In this document: positions 50,036 to 59,650 of the stretch, one piece after another
Position numbering within the stretch: the stretch's first letter is position 1
Layout of the letters: each line of letters begins with the position of its first letter
NCBI RefSeq assembly: GCF_032854445.1
Contig: NC_088301.1
Span: 10,662,281 to 10,726,280 of the forward strand
Reading direction: 5' to 3'
Length of the DNA: 64,000 bases
DNA from: Liolophura sinensis
Lineage: Eukaryota; Mollusca; Polyplacophora; Chitonida; Chitonidae
Position numbers and translations under genes: made by a program
The notes under the pieces: generated by a model
Seen by the model: the letters and a program-made list of their open reading frames with translations, nothing else
The model's database searches: none
Told to the model about the DNA's origin: nothing

Positions 50036-51005
50036 TTTAATGTATAGCTTGTTAAACCTATGACACATAAACGTATAGCTAACGTATATAGTTTATTAAC
50101 ATAGAGTGTATTAATTTAGTTAATTAACGTATATAGCTTATTAACATAGAGCGTATTAATTTCGTTCATTAACGTATTGCTCATTAACATGTAACGTTTC
50201 ATTAACGTATATAGCTTATTAACATAAAGCGTATTAATTTAGTTAATTAACGTATATAGCTTATTAACATAAAGCGTATTAATTTAGTTAATTAACGTAT
50301 ATAGCTTATTGAGGCCTCCGTGGCTCAGTCAGTTAGCGCGCTAGCGCAGCGTAATGACCCAGGAGCCTCTCACCAATGCGGTCGCTCTGAGTTCAAGTCC
50401 AGCTCATGCTGGCTTCCTCTCGTATGTGGGAAGGTCTGCCAGCAACCTGTGGATTGTCGTGGGCTTCCCCCGGGCTCTGCCCGGTTTCCACCCACCATAA
50501 TGCTGGCCGCCGTCATATAAGTGAAATATTCTTGAGCACGGCGTAAAACACCAATCAAATAAATAAATAAAATATATAGCTTATTAACATAGAGCGTATT
50601 AATTTGGTTCATTAACGTATTGCTCATTAACATATAATTTTTCATTAAAGTATATAGCTTATTAACATAGAGCGTATTAATTTAGTTAATTAACGTATAT
50701 AGCTTATTAACATAAAGCGTATTAATTTAGTTAATTAATGTATATAGCTTATTAACATAGAGCGTATTAATTTAGTTAATTAATGTATATAGCTTATTAA
50801 CATAAAGCGTATTAATTTAGTTAATTAATGTGTATAGCTTATTAACATAAAGGGTATTAATTTAGTTAATTAATGTATATAGCTTATTAACATAGAGCGT
50901 ATTAATTTGGTTCATTAACGTATTGCTCATTAACATGTAACGTTTCATTAATGTATATAGCTTATTAACATAAAGTGGATTAATTTAGTTCATTAACGTA
51001 CAGTT
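50036..51005. repeat. 45-bp AT-rich minisatellite
   Basis: About 16 units containing 'gttaattaacgtatatagct' and 'tattaacataaagcgtatta', interrupted by a SINE at 50311-50572. Variants with 'ttcattaacgtattgctcat' recur at about 50160, 50607 and 50910. Confidence 0.93.
50311..50572 (+). mobile_element. SINE family 1, full-length reference copy, sense
   Basis: The TSD is tatatagcttatt at 50298-50310 and 50573-50585. It is complete: tRNA-like head 'cctccgtggctcagtcagtt' and 'gcgcgctagcgcagcgtaat', B-box-like 'gagttcaagtc', body 'cccccgggctctgcccggtt', 3' end 'gagcacggcgtaaaacacca' and tail (AAAT)n. The head is a degenerate tRNA-derived pol III promoter. The element has no coding capacity and would rely on a LINE for mobility. 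Confidence 0.95.
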
Positions 51006-51045
51006 CGTTAACGTATAGCTTGTTATTATTATTATCATACAGCAA

Positions 51046-51230
51046 CTCCTTTGATGCCCTAATAGTTAGAGCTTCCGCCTCGAAGTCGAGAGACCCCGGA
51101 ATTAAACCCGGGCTGGGTCATACCAAAGACTTCAAAATTGGTACTTGCTGCTGCCTTGCTTGGTACTCATCAGTGAGGTTTATAGAGGAAGGAAACATGA
51201 CTGGTTGACACGTTGTCGGTATGATGTGAC
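51046..51230 (+). mobile_element. SINE family 2-related copy, 5' part only
   Basis: A tRNA-like head with 'tagttagagcttccgcctcg' (A-box region) and 'ggaattaaaccc' (B-box-like) is followed by 'gggtcataccaaagacttca' and 'cttgctgctgccttgcttgg'. The conserved 3' end is missing. It sits between two minisatellite blocks. It is probably a SINE, not a functional tRNA gene: the anticodon arm cannot be folded convincingly and a SINE body follows. Confidence 0.75.
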
Positions 51231-51231
51231 T

Positions 51232-51425
51232 TATTAACGTATAGTTCATTAACGTATAATTCATTAACGTATAACTCATTAACGTATAGCTTATTAACAT
51301 ATAGCTTATTAACATCCGGTGTATTAACGTATAGCTCATTAACGTATAGCTTATTAACATATAGCTTATTAACATCCGGTGTATTAACGTATAGTTCATT
51401 AACGTATAGTTCATTAGCATTTATA
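51232..51425. repeat. 60-bp minisatellite with 15-bp subunits
   Basis: 'aacatccggtgtattaacg' recurs exactly 60 bp apart (51311 and 51371). Inside each unit, 15-bp subunits of the type 'attaacgtatagctc' repeat. The minus strand reads as NELYVNKLYV-type repeats. Confidence 0.9.
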
Positions 51426-51480
51426 ACATGGTTCATTAAGGTATATACCTTATTAACATGTATAACGTTTGGTTCATTAA

Positions 51481-51602
51481 TTTATTTATTTATATATTTG
51501 ATTGGTGTTTTACGCCGTACCCAAGAATATTTCACTTATACGACGGCGGCCAGCATTATGGTGGGTGGAAACCGGGCAGAGCCTGGGGGAAACCCACGAC
51601 CA
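51481..51602 (-). mobile_element. SINE family 1, 5'-truncated, antisense
   Basis: The TSD is tggttcattaa at 51470-51480 and 51603-51613. The insert runs from the tail to 'gggggaaacccacgacca', so the tRNA-like head is absent. Confidence 0.93.
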
Positions 51603-51860
51603 TGGTTCATTAAGGTATGTAGCTTATTAACATGTATAACGTTTGGTTCTTTAAGGTATATAGCTTATTAACATGCATAACGTTTGGTTCTTTAAGGTAT
51701 ATAGCTTATTAACATGTATAACGTTTGGTTCTTTAAGGTTTATAGCTTATTAACATGTATAACGTTTGGTTCTTTAAGGTATATAGCTTATTAACATGTA
51801 TAACGTTTGGTTCTTTAAGGTATGTAGCTTGTTAACATGTAATCCATAAACGTTTAGTTC
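51603..51860. repeat. 41-bp minisatellite
   Basis: Six units containing 'ttaacatgtataacgtttgg' and 'ttctttaaggtatatagc'. It shares the TTATTAACAT core with the 45-bp and 60-bp arrays to its left. Confidence 0.92.
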
Positions 51861-52195
51861 ATTAATTAATTATTCATCAATTGATCAATTGATCAAATTA
51901 AATATAAATCAGATTTTTTTTAAAGTTAGAATTATAAAGAGTTAATGTCTTTAGTTTTGAACTAAATAAACCTGTGGCCTCTTTGGTCATGCTCTGTCAC
52001 TGATTGGTGAGTTTAGCTTAAATATGTAAAACAAGACCTTTAACTCGTATCGCCTGCCTTAGCTTTGTATAGCCTGGCACAGGTTGTCACATATGGGCAT
52101 TTTGAGGGTATGTGTACTCTAATCTCGTATATAGTTCTATAATGTTAACCGTTCTGATTAAGTGATCGGTTCGGGTTTCTCTCCTCTTAATGCTT
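51861..52195. other. Unassigned AT-rich sequence
   Basis: No feature recognised. Confidence 0.5.
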
Positions 52196-52262
52196 GATGT
52201 CGTCGTATAAGTGAAAATATTCTTGAGTACGGCGAATAACTCCAATTAAATAAATAAATACA
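52196..52262 (+). mobile_element. SINE family 1, 3' end only
   Basis: 'tgtcgtcgtataagtg' to 'gagtacggcgaataactcca' and the tail; a 5'-truncated copy. Confidence 0.8.
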
Positions 52263-52368
52263 TGAATAGGTCTACACCATTGTATACCTCTCGACAGGAC
52301 TGGCCATGCAGCATAATATCGGCTTGCCAACGGTTCTCTATGGAAACCGGATGAGGATATCTAGCCTT

Positions 52369-52519
52369 GTGGCCCGCGGGTCGCGCCCTCGACACGAGGA
52401 CGGTGCAAATCGCGGGTGAATTTTTACCGTTCTCTTGACGCGGCCCACGGGGCGCGACAGTAGGGGACAATGACGGTAGCCCTTTGCGCGATTTGCTACA
52501 CCCTCGTGCCGCGAGCCAC
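52369..52519. mobile_element. GC-rich inverted-repeat element (MITE-like)
   Basis: The termini are GTGGCCCGCGG (52369) and CCGCGAGCCAC (ending 52519). Inside, CACGAGG, GTGCAAATCGCG and ACCGT recur on the right half as reverse complements in mirrored order. About 150 bp of very CpG-rich sequence sits in an AT-rich region. A TSD is not clear. It may be a MITE, or a structured regulatory or replication-related sequence. Confidence 0.6.
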
Positions 52520-53599
52520 GACCACGTGATGTAGGCCCACGTGCTATAGATCAATAGTAGTTATCTGGAGCGCAGTCCGCTGACAGAAATTGGCATGTGT
52601 TTGTATGGGGCATCCTTACACCTTGCACTAGACTTGTGAAAGGAACAAACTTCTAGAGGCTGCCAATAAAAGTTGTACATGAACAAAGTTCTTAAATATC
52701 GGCTGTGTAGAAAATGCTTGGAAACTATGCATCAATTTTTTATTACATCATCTGTAATGTGCATCACCTGGAATGTACAGATATAGCTTGAACTCTCAGT
52801 TCGGTTTTAAATCGCAAACAAATCTAACAAATAAATCTACGCTGTCGTAATTGAAATTAAGTGATCAAGACTTCTGCTCGAGTCAGGAGGTTCGAGTCTG
52901 GTAATTAGGCCTATTGGAAGTTGCAGTCATTAACCCCAGGCATAAAATATGAATGACTTCTCCATAAATGAACACATGATTGAGGCTGAATGCCACATCG
53001 CATAGTAACATTTCATTGACGTATAGCTCATGACGAATTTCCTCCTGGCGCATATAGGCCAGGCACTACTAGTACCCGGATACCTTGTCGTTGTCATAAA
53101 GGGCCACTGTGTAATACGGGTCGTTTTACCGTCCGCGTATTGCCGTCCGAAATCCAGAATAAAGTTACTAAAATCTAAATACATAGAAAATGTGATTGGA
53201 TTTGCGCTCATCGATTTTTCACCAACAATCCCCGGTAAAATTCTTGACAACGGCGTGGGTTAAACATTAAAAATATATATATATATTTTAAAAAGTTAAT
53301 AAATAATGAAAATGATGTTAAACAAGAAAAAACTTACACGAGGCTATGAGTGTATATTGCGTTCTATACACGTACTCCTTACAGCGCAAGCGTCGCTCTC
53401 TGTGTCGCTTTACCTTTTACTGCCACCAATAGCAAATTTTGTACAGAAATCTTGAACAACGCCGAGGTCACTGGGGTCACGGTAATGAGGCAGGAAGTGA
53501 TGTCAGAAAACACAAACAATCCACCTCAACCTTTGTCCCTAATAATAATTTATACGCATGCTTTCTCTTTATCTAAATTATGTACAACAATATTCTAAC
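52520..53599. other. Unassigned; possible 5' LTR remnant
   Basis: A stretch near 53373-53403 ('actccttacagcgcaag', 'gtcgctctctgtg') resembles 58112-58142 on the far side of the Gypsy relic and could mark decayed LTRs. No gene was found. Confidence 0.3.
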
Positions 53600-54125
53600 C
53601 AACACCTAAAACAATTTTAAGATTGATGAAATCCGTCAAGAAGGAGGTGTGTGAGTTGATCAGCTTATAACCCAGTTGAAACAAAAAGCTGCTAGTTGTA
53701 ATTTTGGCGAGTCTGCAGACGTACACATCAGAGACCAAACTATAGATAAATGTCGAGCAGCCATATAAGGAGAAAATTCCCGGAGAACTGTAAAGACTTG
53801 ACAATAGGTAAGCTAGCTGAAACAGCACGAGCGTTTGAATCTGTGTAGACCCAAGCAGCTCAGATGGAGGCTGGTGTTTCAGGGTCTAAAGAGACAGTAA
53901 AGTGGCTAGTAATAATCAAAAGAAATTCCGAAAGAAGCACAGCCGCAAGAGAAATGTGAAATGCTACAGGTGTGGTCGCCATGAGTGGCCACATATCCAC
54001 AGACAAATCCTGGCCCGCCATTGGACACACATGTAATGAGTGCTGTGGTGCTGATCATTTCTCTGTAACCCTTAAGACATATGATTCTAGGAAAGGGAGT
54101 AAACGCGGCGATCGTAAAAGTAAAC
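53600..54125 (+). pseudogene. Gypsy gag remnant with split zinc knuckles
   Basis: Capsid-like text (HIRDQTIDKCRAA) precedes the first knuckle KCYRCGRHEW at about 53959. A second knuckle-like stretch (CNECCGADHF, from 54032) is in a different frame, so a frameshift lies between them. A zinc-knuckle gag would package the element RNA; this one cannot be translated whole. Confidence 0.75.
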
Positions 54126-54520
54126 AAAGTAGTCTACAATGAAGATGAATTTACGTTTCGCGTAAATGACAATGTGCGCGACGGAATGATGGTGTTTTCC
54201 CTAGGATCTGCGCCGACAGATATGCTGATCGATTAGGTGCAACATGTAACATCGTTGACAAGCATACGTGGGAAAATTTAAAGAGACAAAAACTGAAATG
54301 TATAAAGAGCGAAAAGTGCGAAAAGAAACTGTATGCAGATTGTTCTGCTAAACCGTTTAGTGTAGAAGACAAATTCATCGCAGATATCGCGACTAACAAC
54401 GATGTGGTCGAGGCAGAATTTATTGTTCTGGATGGCCAGGGTGAACCGTTACTAGCCCGCGCAAGCCCAGTTCAACTGGGTGTCCTAAAACTCGGATCAG
54501 TCTTAAATGCGGTACGGACT
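54126..54520 (+). pseudogene. Gypsy aspartic protease remnant
   Basis: MLID is followed by GATCNIVD in a shifted frame. A single-base loss at 54231-54237 hits the catalytic D-S/T-G triad codon itself. Downstream text (SAKPFSVEDKFIADI) fits the rest of a retroviral-type protease domain. Confidence 0.75.
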
Positions 54521-54639
54521 GACATTGAATTTTGGAATGAATTTAAGTCATGTTTCGAAGGAGTAGGGAAACTTAAAGATTATGAAGTAAATTCACATCG
54601 ACAAGAATGTTCGACCAGTGGCCAAGCCGACAGGCCGCC

Positions 54640-55330
54640 CCGTGTCACTTGCGAGACGAAGTGGACGCTAAACTCAAAGAACTTGAGGACATGGAGAGTA
54701 TCGAACGAACCGACAGCCCAGTTCACTGGGTAAGCCCTATCGCAGTAGTACCGAAATCTTCAGCCGAAATCGATTATGCGTAGGTATGCGACGCGCGAAG
54801 AAGGTTGTTATTCGCACGCGGCACCCAATACCGACTTTGGAAGAGGTTCTACCCGATATGAAAGGCAGCAAAGTATTCAGTAAGCTAGATCTGATGTGGG
54901 GTTACCATCAGATCGTGTTAGAAGAACGGTCACGTGACACAATGACTTTCGCGACACATCGCGGATTCTGCCGTTATAAAAGGCTGATGTTTGGGATTAC
55001 TCAGCCAGTGAGCTGTATCAGGACATTATACGGCAGTTACTCCAAGGATGCGGCGAAGGGGATAAAAATCTGCCTGATGACATCGTGATTGACGCACCAG
55101 ATGTTCGCGAACACGATAGACGCCTACCTCTCCCCGGAGGAAACCCACGGGGGAAACCCACGACCATCCGCAGTTTAGTGCTCGAGCGTTTGTCCGAAAA
55201 AGATATTGCGCTAAATCCAGAGAAATGCCAATTTCGCATTTCAGAACTGACTTTCATGGGAAACGAACTGTCTGAAAAGGGAGTTGGCTCGGCTCGCGCG
55301 AAAGCAGGCGCAAACGCTTCCTAGGATTGG
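54640..55330 (+). pseudogene. Gypsy reverse transcriptase remnant
   Basis: WVSPIAVVPK, then a stop near 54781. The frame at 54786-55088 carries KVFSKLDLMWGYHQIVLEE (motif A) and FCRYKRLMFGIT (motif B region). A frameshift then leads to the DD motif as PDDIVIDAP at about 55071-55097. LNPEKCQFRISELTFMGN follows. A SINE-derived patch at 55131-55173 is inserted in frame. Confidence 0.88.
55131..55173 (-). mobile_element. SINE family 1 fragment in frame within Gypsy RT
   Basis: 'gggggaaacccacgacca' and 'tccgcag' match the antisense middle of family 1, with 'ggaaacccac' duplicated. It adds about 16 codons between EHDRRL and LVLERLSEK without breaking that frame. Confidence 0.7.
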
Positions 55331-55335
55331 AAGAT

Positions 55336-56034
55336 TTTATTCCTGATGTTGCGACGGCGTCCGCACCACTGAGATTGTTAAGCAAGAAAAACGTGTCGTT
55401 GTCCTGGGGAGAGAAGGAACAAAATGTACTTGGTAGGTTGAAGTAGAGAATGTCTTGAGCAAAGACTCTTGCGAAAACGGGTTGCCTCCGTGGCTCAGTC
55501 GGTTAGTGCCCTAGCGCAGCCTCTCACCAATGGTCGCTGTGAGTTAAGGTCCAGCTCATGCTGGCTTCCTCTCCGGCCGTACGTGGGAAGGTGCGCCAGT
55601 AACCTGTGGATGGTCGTGGGTTTCCCCCGGGATGTGCCCGGTTTCCACCCACCATAATGCTGGCCGCCGTCGTATAAGTGAAATATACTTGAGTACGGCG
55701 TAAAACACCAATCAAATAAATAAATAAATAAATCTTGCGAAAACGTGTGTTATGGCAGACGCGAGCCCCGTTAGACTCGGCACGATGTTGTACCAGGTGA
55801 CTAAAAGTGGTGAACACCAGGTTGTGAGATACGCTAGCCGTAGGTTGAGTGACGTGGAAAAACGCTACTCATAGACGGAGAAGGAGGATCTCGCTCTGAT
55901 TTGGGCATGCGCGAGATTCCACCTTTACATTTATAGGTCAGACTTTGACTTGCTCACTGACCATAAACAGTTGGAGATGATTTACACCCCAAGCCGTCAG
56001 CGAGAATTGAGCATTGGGTACTCTGGTTACAGCC
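55336..56034 (+). pseudogene. Gypsy RNase H remnant split by a SINE
   Basis: PLRLLSKKNVSLSWGE precedes the SINE at 55480-55732. After it come SPVRLGTMLYQV, VVRYASRRLSDVEKRYS, a stop, then EKEDLALIWACARFHLYIY and LTDHKQLEMIY. This order is typical of Ty3/Gypsy RNase H. Confidence 0.85.
55480..55732 (+). mobile_element. SINE family 1, full-length, sense, inside Gypsy RNase H
   Basis: The TSD is tcttgcgaaaacg at 55467-55479 and 55733-55745. The head is 'gcctccgtggctcagtcggt', the 3' end 'gagtacggcgtaaaacacca' and the tail (AAAT)n. A short deletion lies in the head near 55518. Confidence 0.95.
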
Positions 56035-56930
56035 GTATTCGTTGACGGTTCGCTATACGCCAGGGAAAAAGAATACCGCTGACGCGTTGTCAAGATTGAC
56101 ACAGATAACAGAAAGATCTGCGCCGTCCCACAGAAACGTCGCAGAGGAATACATCAAACTTGCGGCGGAGCATTCCGTTCCAGCATCCATGTGCACAAAG
56201 CATTTCGAACTATCAGATGTTCGCGAGAGCACCCAGTCAGGAGACTGGAAGTCGGATAGAGTTTAGTGTTACCGGATTGTTCGGAATGAACTTGAGAGTA
56301 TAACGTAAATTATTTCTGCTTGAAACGAGAATCGTCCTTCCGCAACATTTGTGCATTCAAGTATTGAAACTTGCACATAACAGCCACCAGGGTATCATTA
56401 AAAAGGAAATGCGATTGCGAACGAAAGTATGATGGAGAGGTATCGATCAAGAGGCCGAAAATTTGTGCAAGAGTTGTCACCCTTGTCACCTGTTGCGCCA
56501 ACTACCGCGCCCTGAACCAACACAGAGACCAACTCGCCCGTGGGAACATTTGTCGCTTGACTTAATGGGACCGCTACCGCTCGGAGACACATTATGGTGC
56601 TTTCTTTATAGTCCGTACTATGGTGTCGCTATTGTGAAATCAAAGACGTTTGCCAACCTGGTACACAATTTGGACAGAATGTTTGCTACCTGTGGAATGC
56701 CATATTCCATCAAAACAGACAGTGGTGCAAACAGAAAACGGAATTATGCACCGTAAAGTCGAGAGGTAAAATAGAACAATCCTAAAAACATTACGAATTG
56801 CCCACGTAGAGCAGACTGACTGGAAGAGGGAACTCAACACATTCCTTCTTACGTACAGAACGACACCCCATGTCACAACTGGTGTTGGTCCTACTGAACT
56901 GTTCTTCGGGTGAAGACTTCGAACAAAATT
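56035..56930 (+). pseudogene. Gypsy integrase remnant
   Basis: An HHCC-type zinc finger ends in CKSCHPCHLL (about 56464). The core shows LSLDLMGPLP (first Asp) and KTDSGAN (second Asp, about 56715). TYRTTPHVTTGVGPTELFFG follows near 56860. Stops and frameshifts separate the parts. Much of the expected core between the second Asp and the third acidic residue is lost. Confidence 0.85.
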
Positions 56931-57094
56931 ACCGGACTTGAAAATGGACAGCCATGTTGGAAAAGGTTATGTAGACCAAAGACGCCGCACCACTGAACGC
57001 GGCATCGTGGTTGGAGACACTGTCTTTGTCCAACAACGAAGTGAAAGTAAAAATATTGTCGCAGTTCAGCATTTGTACGGAAATATCGAGAAGC

Positions 57095-57332
57095 TGAACG
57101 CAACGAGGCATTCACGCCTGGGGAGGATGAACCAATCCCCCCCCCCTCCCCCTCCCTCCACACACTCACGCGACGACACTGTGGAGGAACATCGTGAACC
57201 AGAAGCGCCTATAAAATGCGACGAAGCATTCGCGCCTGAGGAGGATGAACCAATCCCCCCCCCCCCCACACACACACACACGCGCGCGCGACGACACGGT
57301 GGAGGAACATCGTGAATCAGAAGCGCCTATAA
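57095..57332 (+). repeat. 117-bp tandem duplication in the pol C-terminus
   Basis: 'gaggatgaaccaatcccccc' and 'tggaggaacatcgtgaa' occur twice, about 117 bp apart. C-runs and a (CA)n/(CG)n stretch sit in each unit. The pol text ends in SNLPSRINDFIMD at 57396. Confidence 0.85.
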
Positions 57333-57396
57333 CACAAACAAGGCCAACCCGTGAGAGCAATCTACCCTCCAGAATCAATGATTTTATCATGGACTA

Positions 57397-59317
57397 ATGT
57401 CAGCTGAAATGTTCAACTTCTGCAGTTTGACATTTAACACACTTCCAAGTAAAGTGTCTGGTATAGTAAACATCTTTAAAGCGATGTGTACATTTGAGCT
57501 ATGGTCTAAATATTCTTGAATGTTCGGAACTTTCAAAACAGAACTTAACATGCTCGTCTATGTGAATACTGTTGTCTGATGACATTTCTTACTTTGCTTT
57601 AAGGAAACTAGTTTGGATTATTCGGTTAATCAATCAAGTTTGGTGTTAGTGAATAGCGTACACGCTGCGCACGTTACGAATAACGCAAAGATTGCGATTT
57701 CTTTTGTATTATAGAGTTACTTTCTGAGAATGGATGGGATGTAGTGTTTCCACCTCTTACATCAGGTCGGTTTATTATGTAACCGGAAGTACTCGCGTGT
57801 ACGTGTCTTTATGTGTTGGAGGTGCATGGTCAGCATGGTGTGCAGAATTCACTTCTTTGATTAGATTCGTGTCTCCAAGTTAAATCTGTCAACATCCAGT
57901 AAGGGAACTCAACAAGAACCCACTTCATTTTCGTTGTAATAATATGGACGTTGAACATGTCAGTGTGTAGAACTTGGGTTGTTACGTGTCAGTGACTAAA
58001 GGCAATTTTAGGAAAGAGTATGACTGATTTTACAGATAGCTGAATATAGGCGACTGGCTAAAACAAATATACTATGGTACAACCCATGAATCACGGTCTC
58101 CTGATTTATACTCCTTACAGCACATGGGTCGCTCTCTTATGTGTTACGTGTCACTGACTAAAGGCAATTTTAGGAGAGAGTATGGCAGACAGCCGACTGG
58201 CTAAAAGAAAATATGCTGTAGTAACTATACAGTGAACACAATACGTGCATAGGCCTTCGTGTTCGTGATTCAAATCAAAACTGATAGGTGGCTGTGTCAA
58301 CAAAATGGACAATATATTATGCTTTAATGGCGAGGAGACAGTTCCATTTATCGCCTCTGTTTACATGCGTCAGGAGGAATTGCTTTTACTAGATTACAGA
58401 GAAATGAGACACAAGCAGGCGACGCTTGTCAAAATAAGTTTTCGTTTATGATAATAATATTTTTATTGAAGGTAACTCGGTCAGTTTGTACAAAACTGCT
58501 CTGTCCCAAGGCCTTCACTAACTAATAAAAACTAATACACAGAAACAGTTAAACAAATCACAACAGCTTGGGGTTTTGCTTGCTAACAACGGTTATGACA
58601 TTTATTTTGAATATATGCAATACACCTATATAGTTCACGTGTAACTGTAGATGAGTAACCTAATGAGTATATGAGGCTTACATATAGTTTTCAAGAGTCC
58701 ATGTTCACAGCCGCTCACTATATGTCAGTATATTCAGGATTTGAAATGCGATCCAACATTTGCATATGTATTTGTACGGTTTACTTCTGTTTTCCGTGTA
58801 TACGGTGGAGGGAAAGAACAGAAAAGCCGAACAGTTATGCTGTTAGAATTTCTAGTAAACGTTCAGCGAATATTGTGTAATTTTTACACGTAGTGTGCAA
58901 ATGTTCACTTTTTCCAGTAAACATTCCAGATATTTAAGATGAACTAAGGCATTTTTAATTGAAACAGTATGATCCTTTACATTGCGTAAGTAAGTCAGTA
59001 AACATGTCCAGATATGGTACCACACTCTCCGCAAATGCAAAAAAAGCTGAACGTTTACGTTTCGCCATGTATCTATAACACGATGTGATGTATTGTAAAT
59101 CATATACTGTATATCAAATCAGTACTTTCTTAAAACAAATAGGCCTAAAGGCCTTCTGCAGCATGCTTGAATGAAGACTACAAACTTAGGCTAAATCTTT
59201 TTGAGTACATGTTTCAGTACAGGTTTACTCATAACTGGTAAAAGTTTACCATGATAAATGTTACATTACAAAGATAAACGTATACTTTTATGTGAAATGA
59301 ACTGGATGCAGTTGTAG
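57397..59317. other. Possible 3' LTR remnant, then unassigned
   Basis: A local 162-bp duplication has 'ttacgtgtcagtgactaaag' at 57982 and again with one change at 58144. The part near 58112 resembles 53373 on the other side of the element. No gene is seen. Confidence 0.35.
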
Positions 59318-59541
59318 TAAGCGTTTACGACAAAATGACTCAGGAGTGTCTTAGGAGTTGCTGTGAGTTCAAATCCAGCTCACGCATGCTTCGTTCCTCT
59401 TCATTTGGTCAGCAACCTGCTGATGGCCGTGGGTTTCCTTCGGGGCTCTGCATGCCTGGTTTCCTCCCACCATAAGGCTGACCACCCTTACATACGTGAA
59501 ATATTCCTGAATATGAAGGATGAAATAAACAATTAAAATAG
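59318..59541 (+). mobile_element. SINE family 1, sense, diverged
   Basis: 'gttgctgtgagttcaaatcc', 'tggccgtgggtttcctt' and 'tttcctcccaccataaggct' follow family order. The 3' end is eroded. Confidence 0.8.
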
Positions 59542-59589
59542 AAACAAACTTATAATTTGTAACAATTTTTGTAATTTGTATAATTTATA

Positions 59590-59650
59590 TCATTGATATT
59601 TTACCCCATACTGAAGAATATGTCACTAACATAATGTCCATTATAGCGTT
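59590..59650 (-). mobile_element. SINE family 1 3'-end remnant, antisense
   Basis: 'atattttaccccatactgaa' then 'gaatatgtcactaa' resembles the antisense 3' end. It lies tail-to-tail with the copy at 59318-59541. Confidence 0.5.

Larger units (their letters stand above)
53600..57396 (+). mobile_element. Ty3/Gypsy LTR retrotransposon, dead
   Basis: Gag, protease, RT, RNase H and integrase remnants follow in canonical Ty3/Gypsy order on the plus strand. Many frameshifts and stops, a SINE insertion and a SINE-derived patch disrupt it. The C-terminus of pol ends near 57396. LTRs could not be delimited. Confidence 0.9.

Noticed and set aside
51046-51120. tRNA gene
   Set aside because: tRNA-like promoter boxes are followed by the body of SINE family 2; the cloverleaf is imperfect.
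51118-51436. Two 90-100-codon frames rich in NELYVN or MSYTLI repeats
   Set aside because: They translate the 60-bp minisatellite and the SINE next to it.
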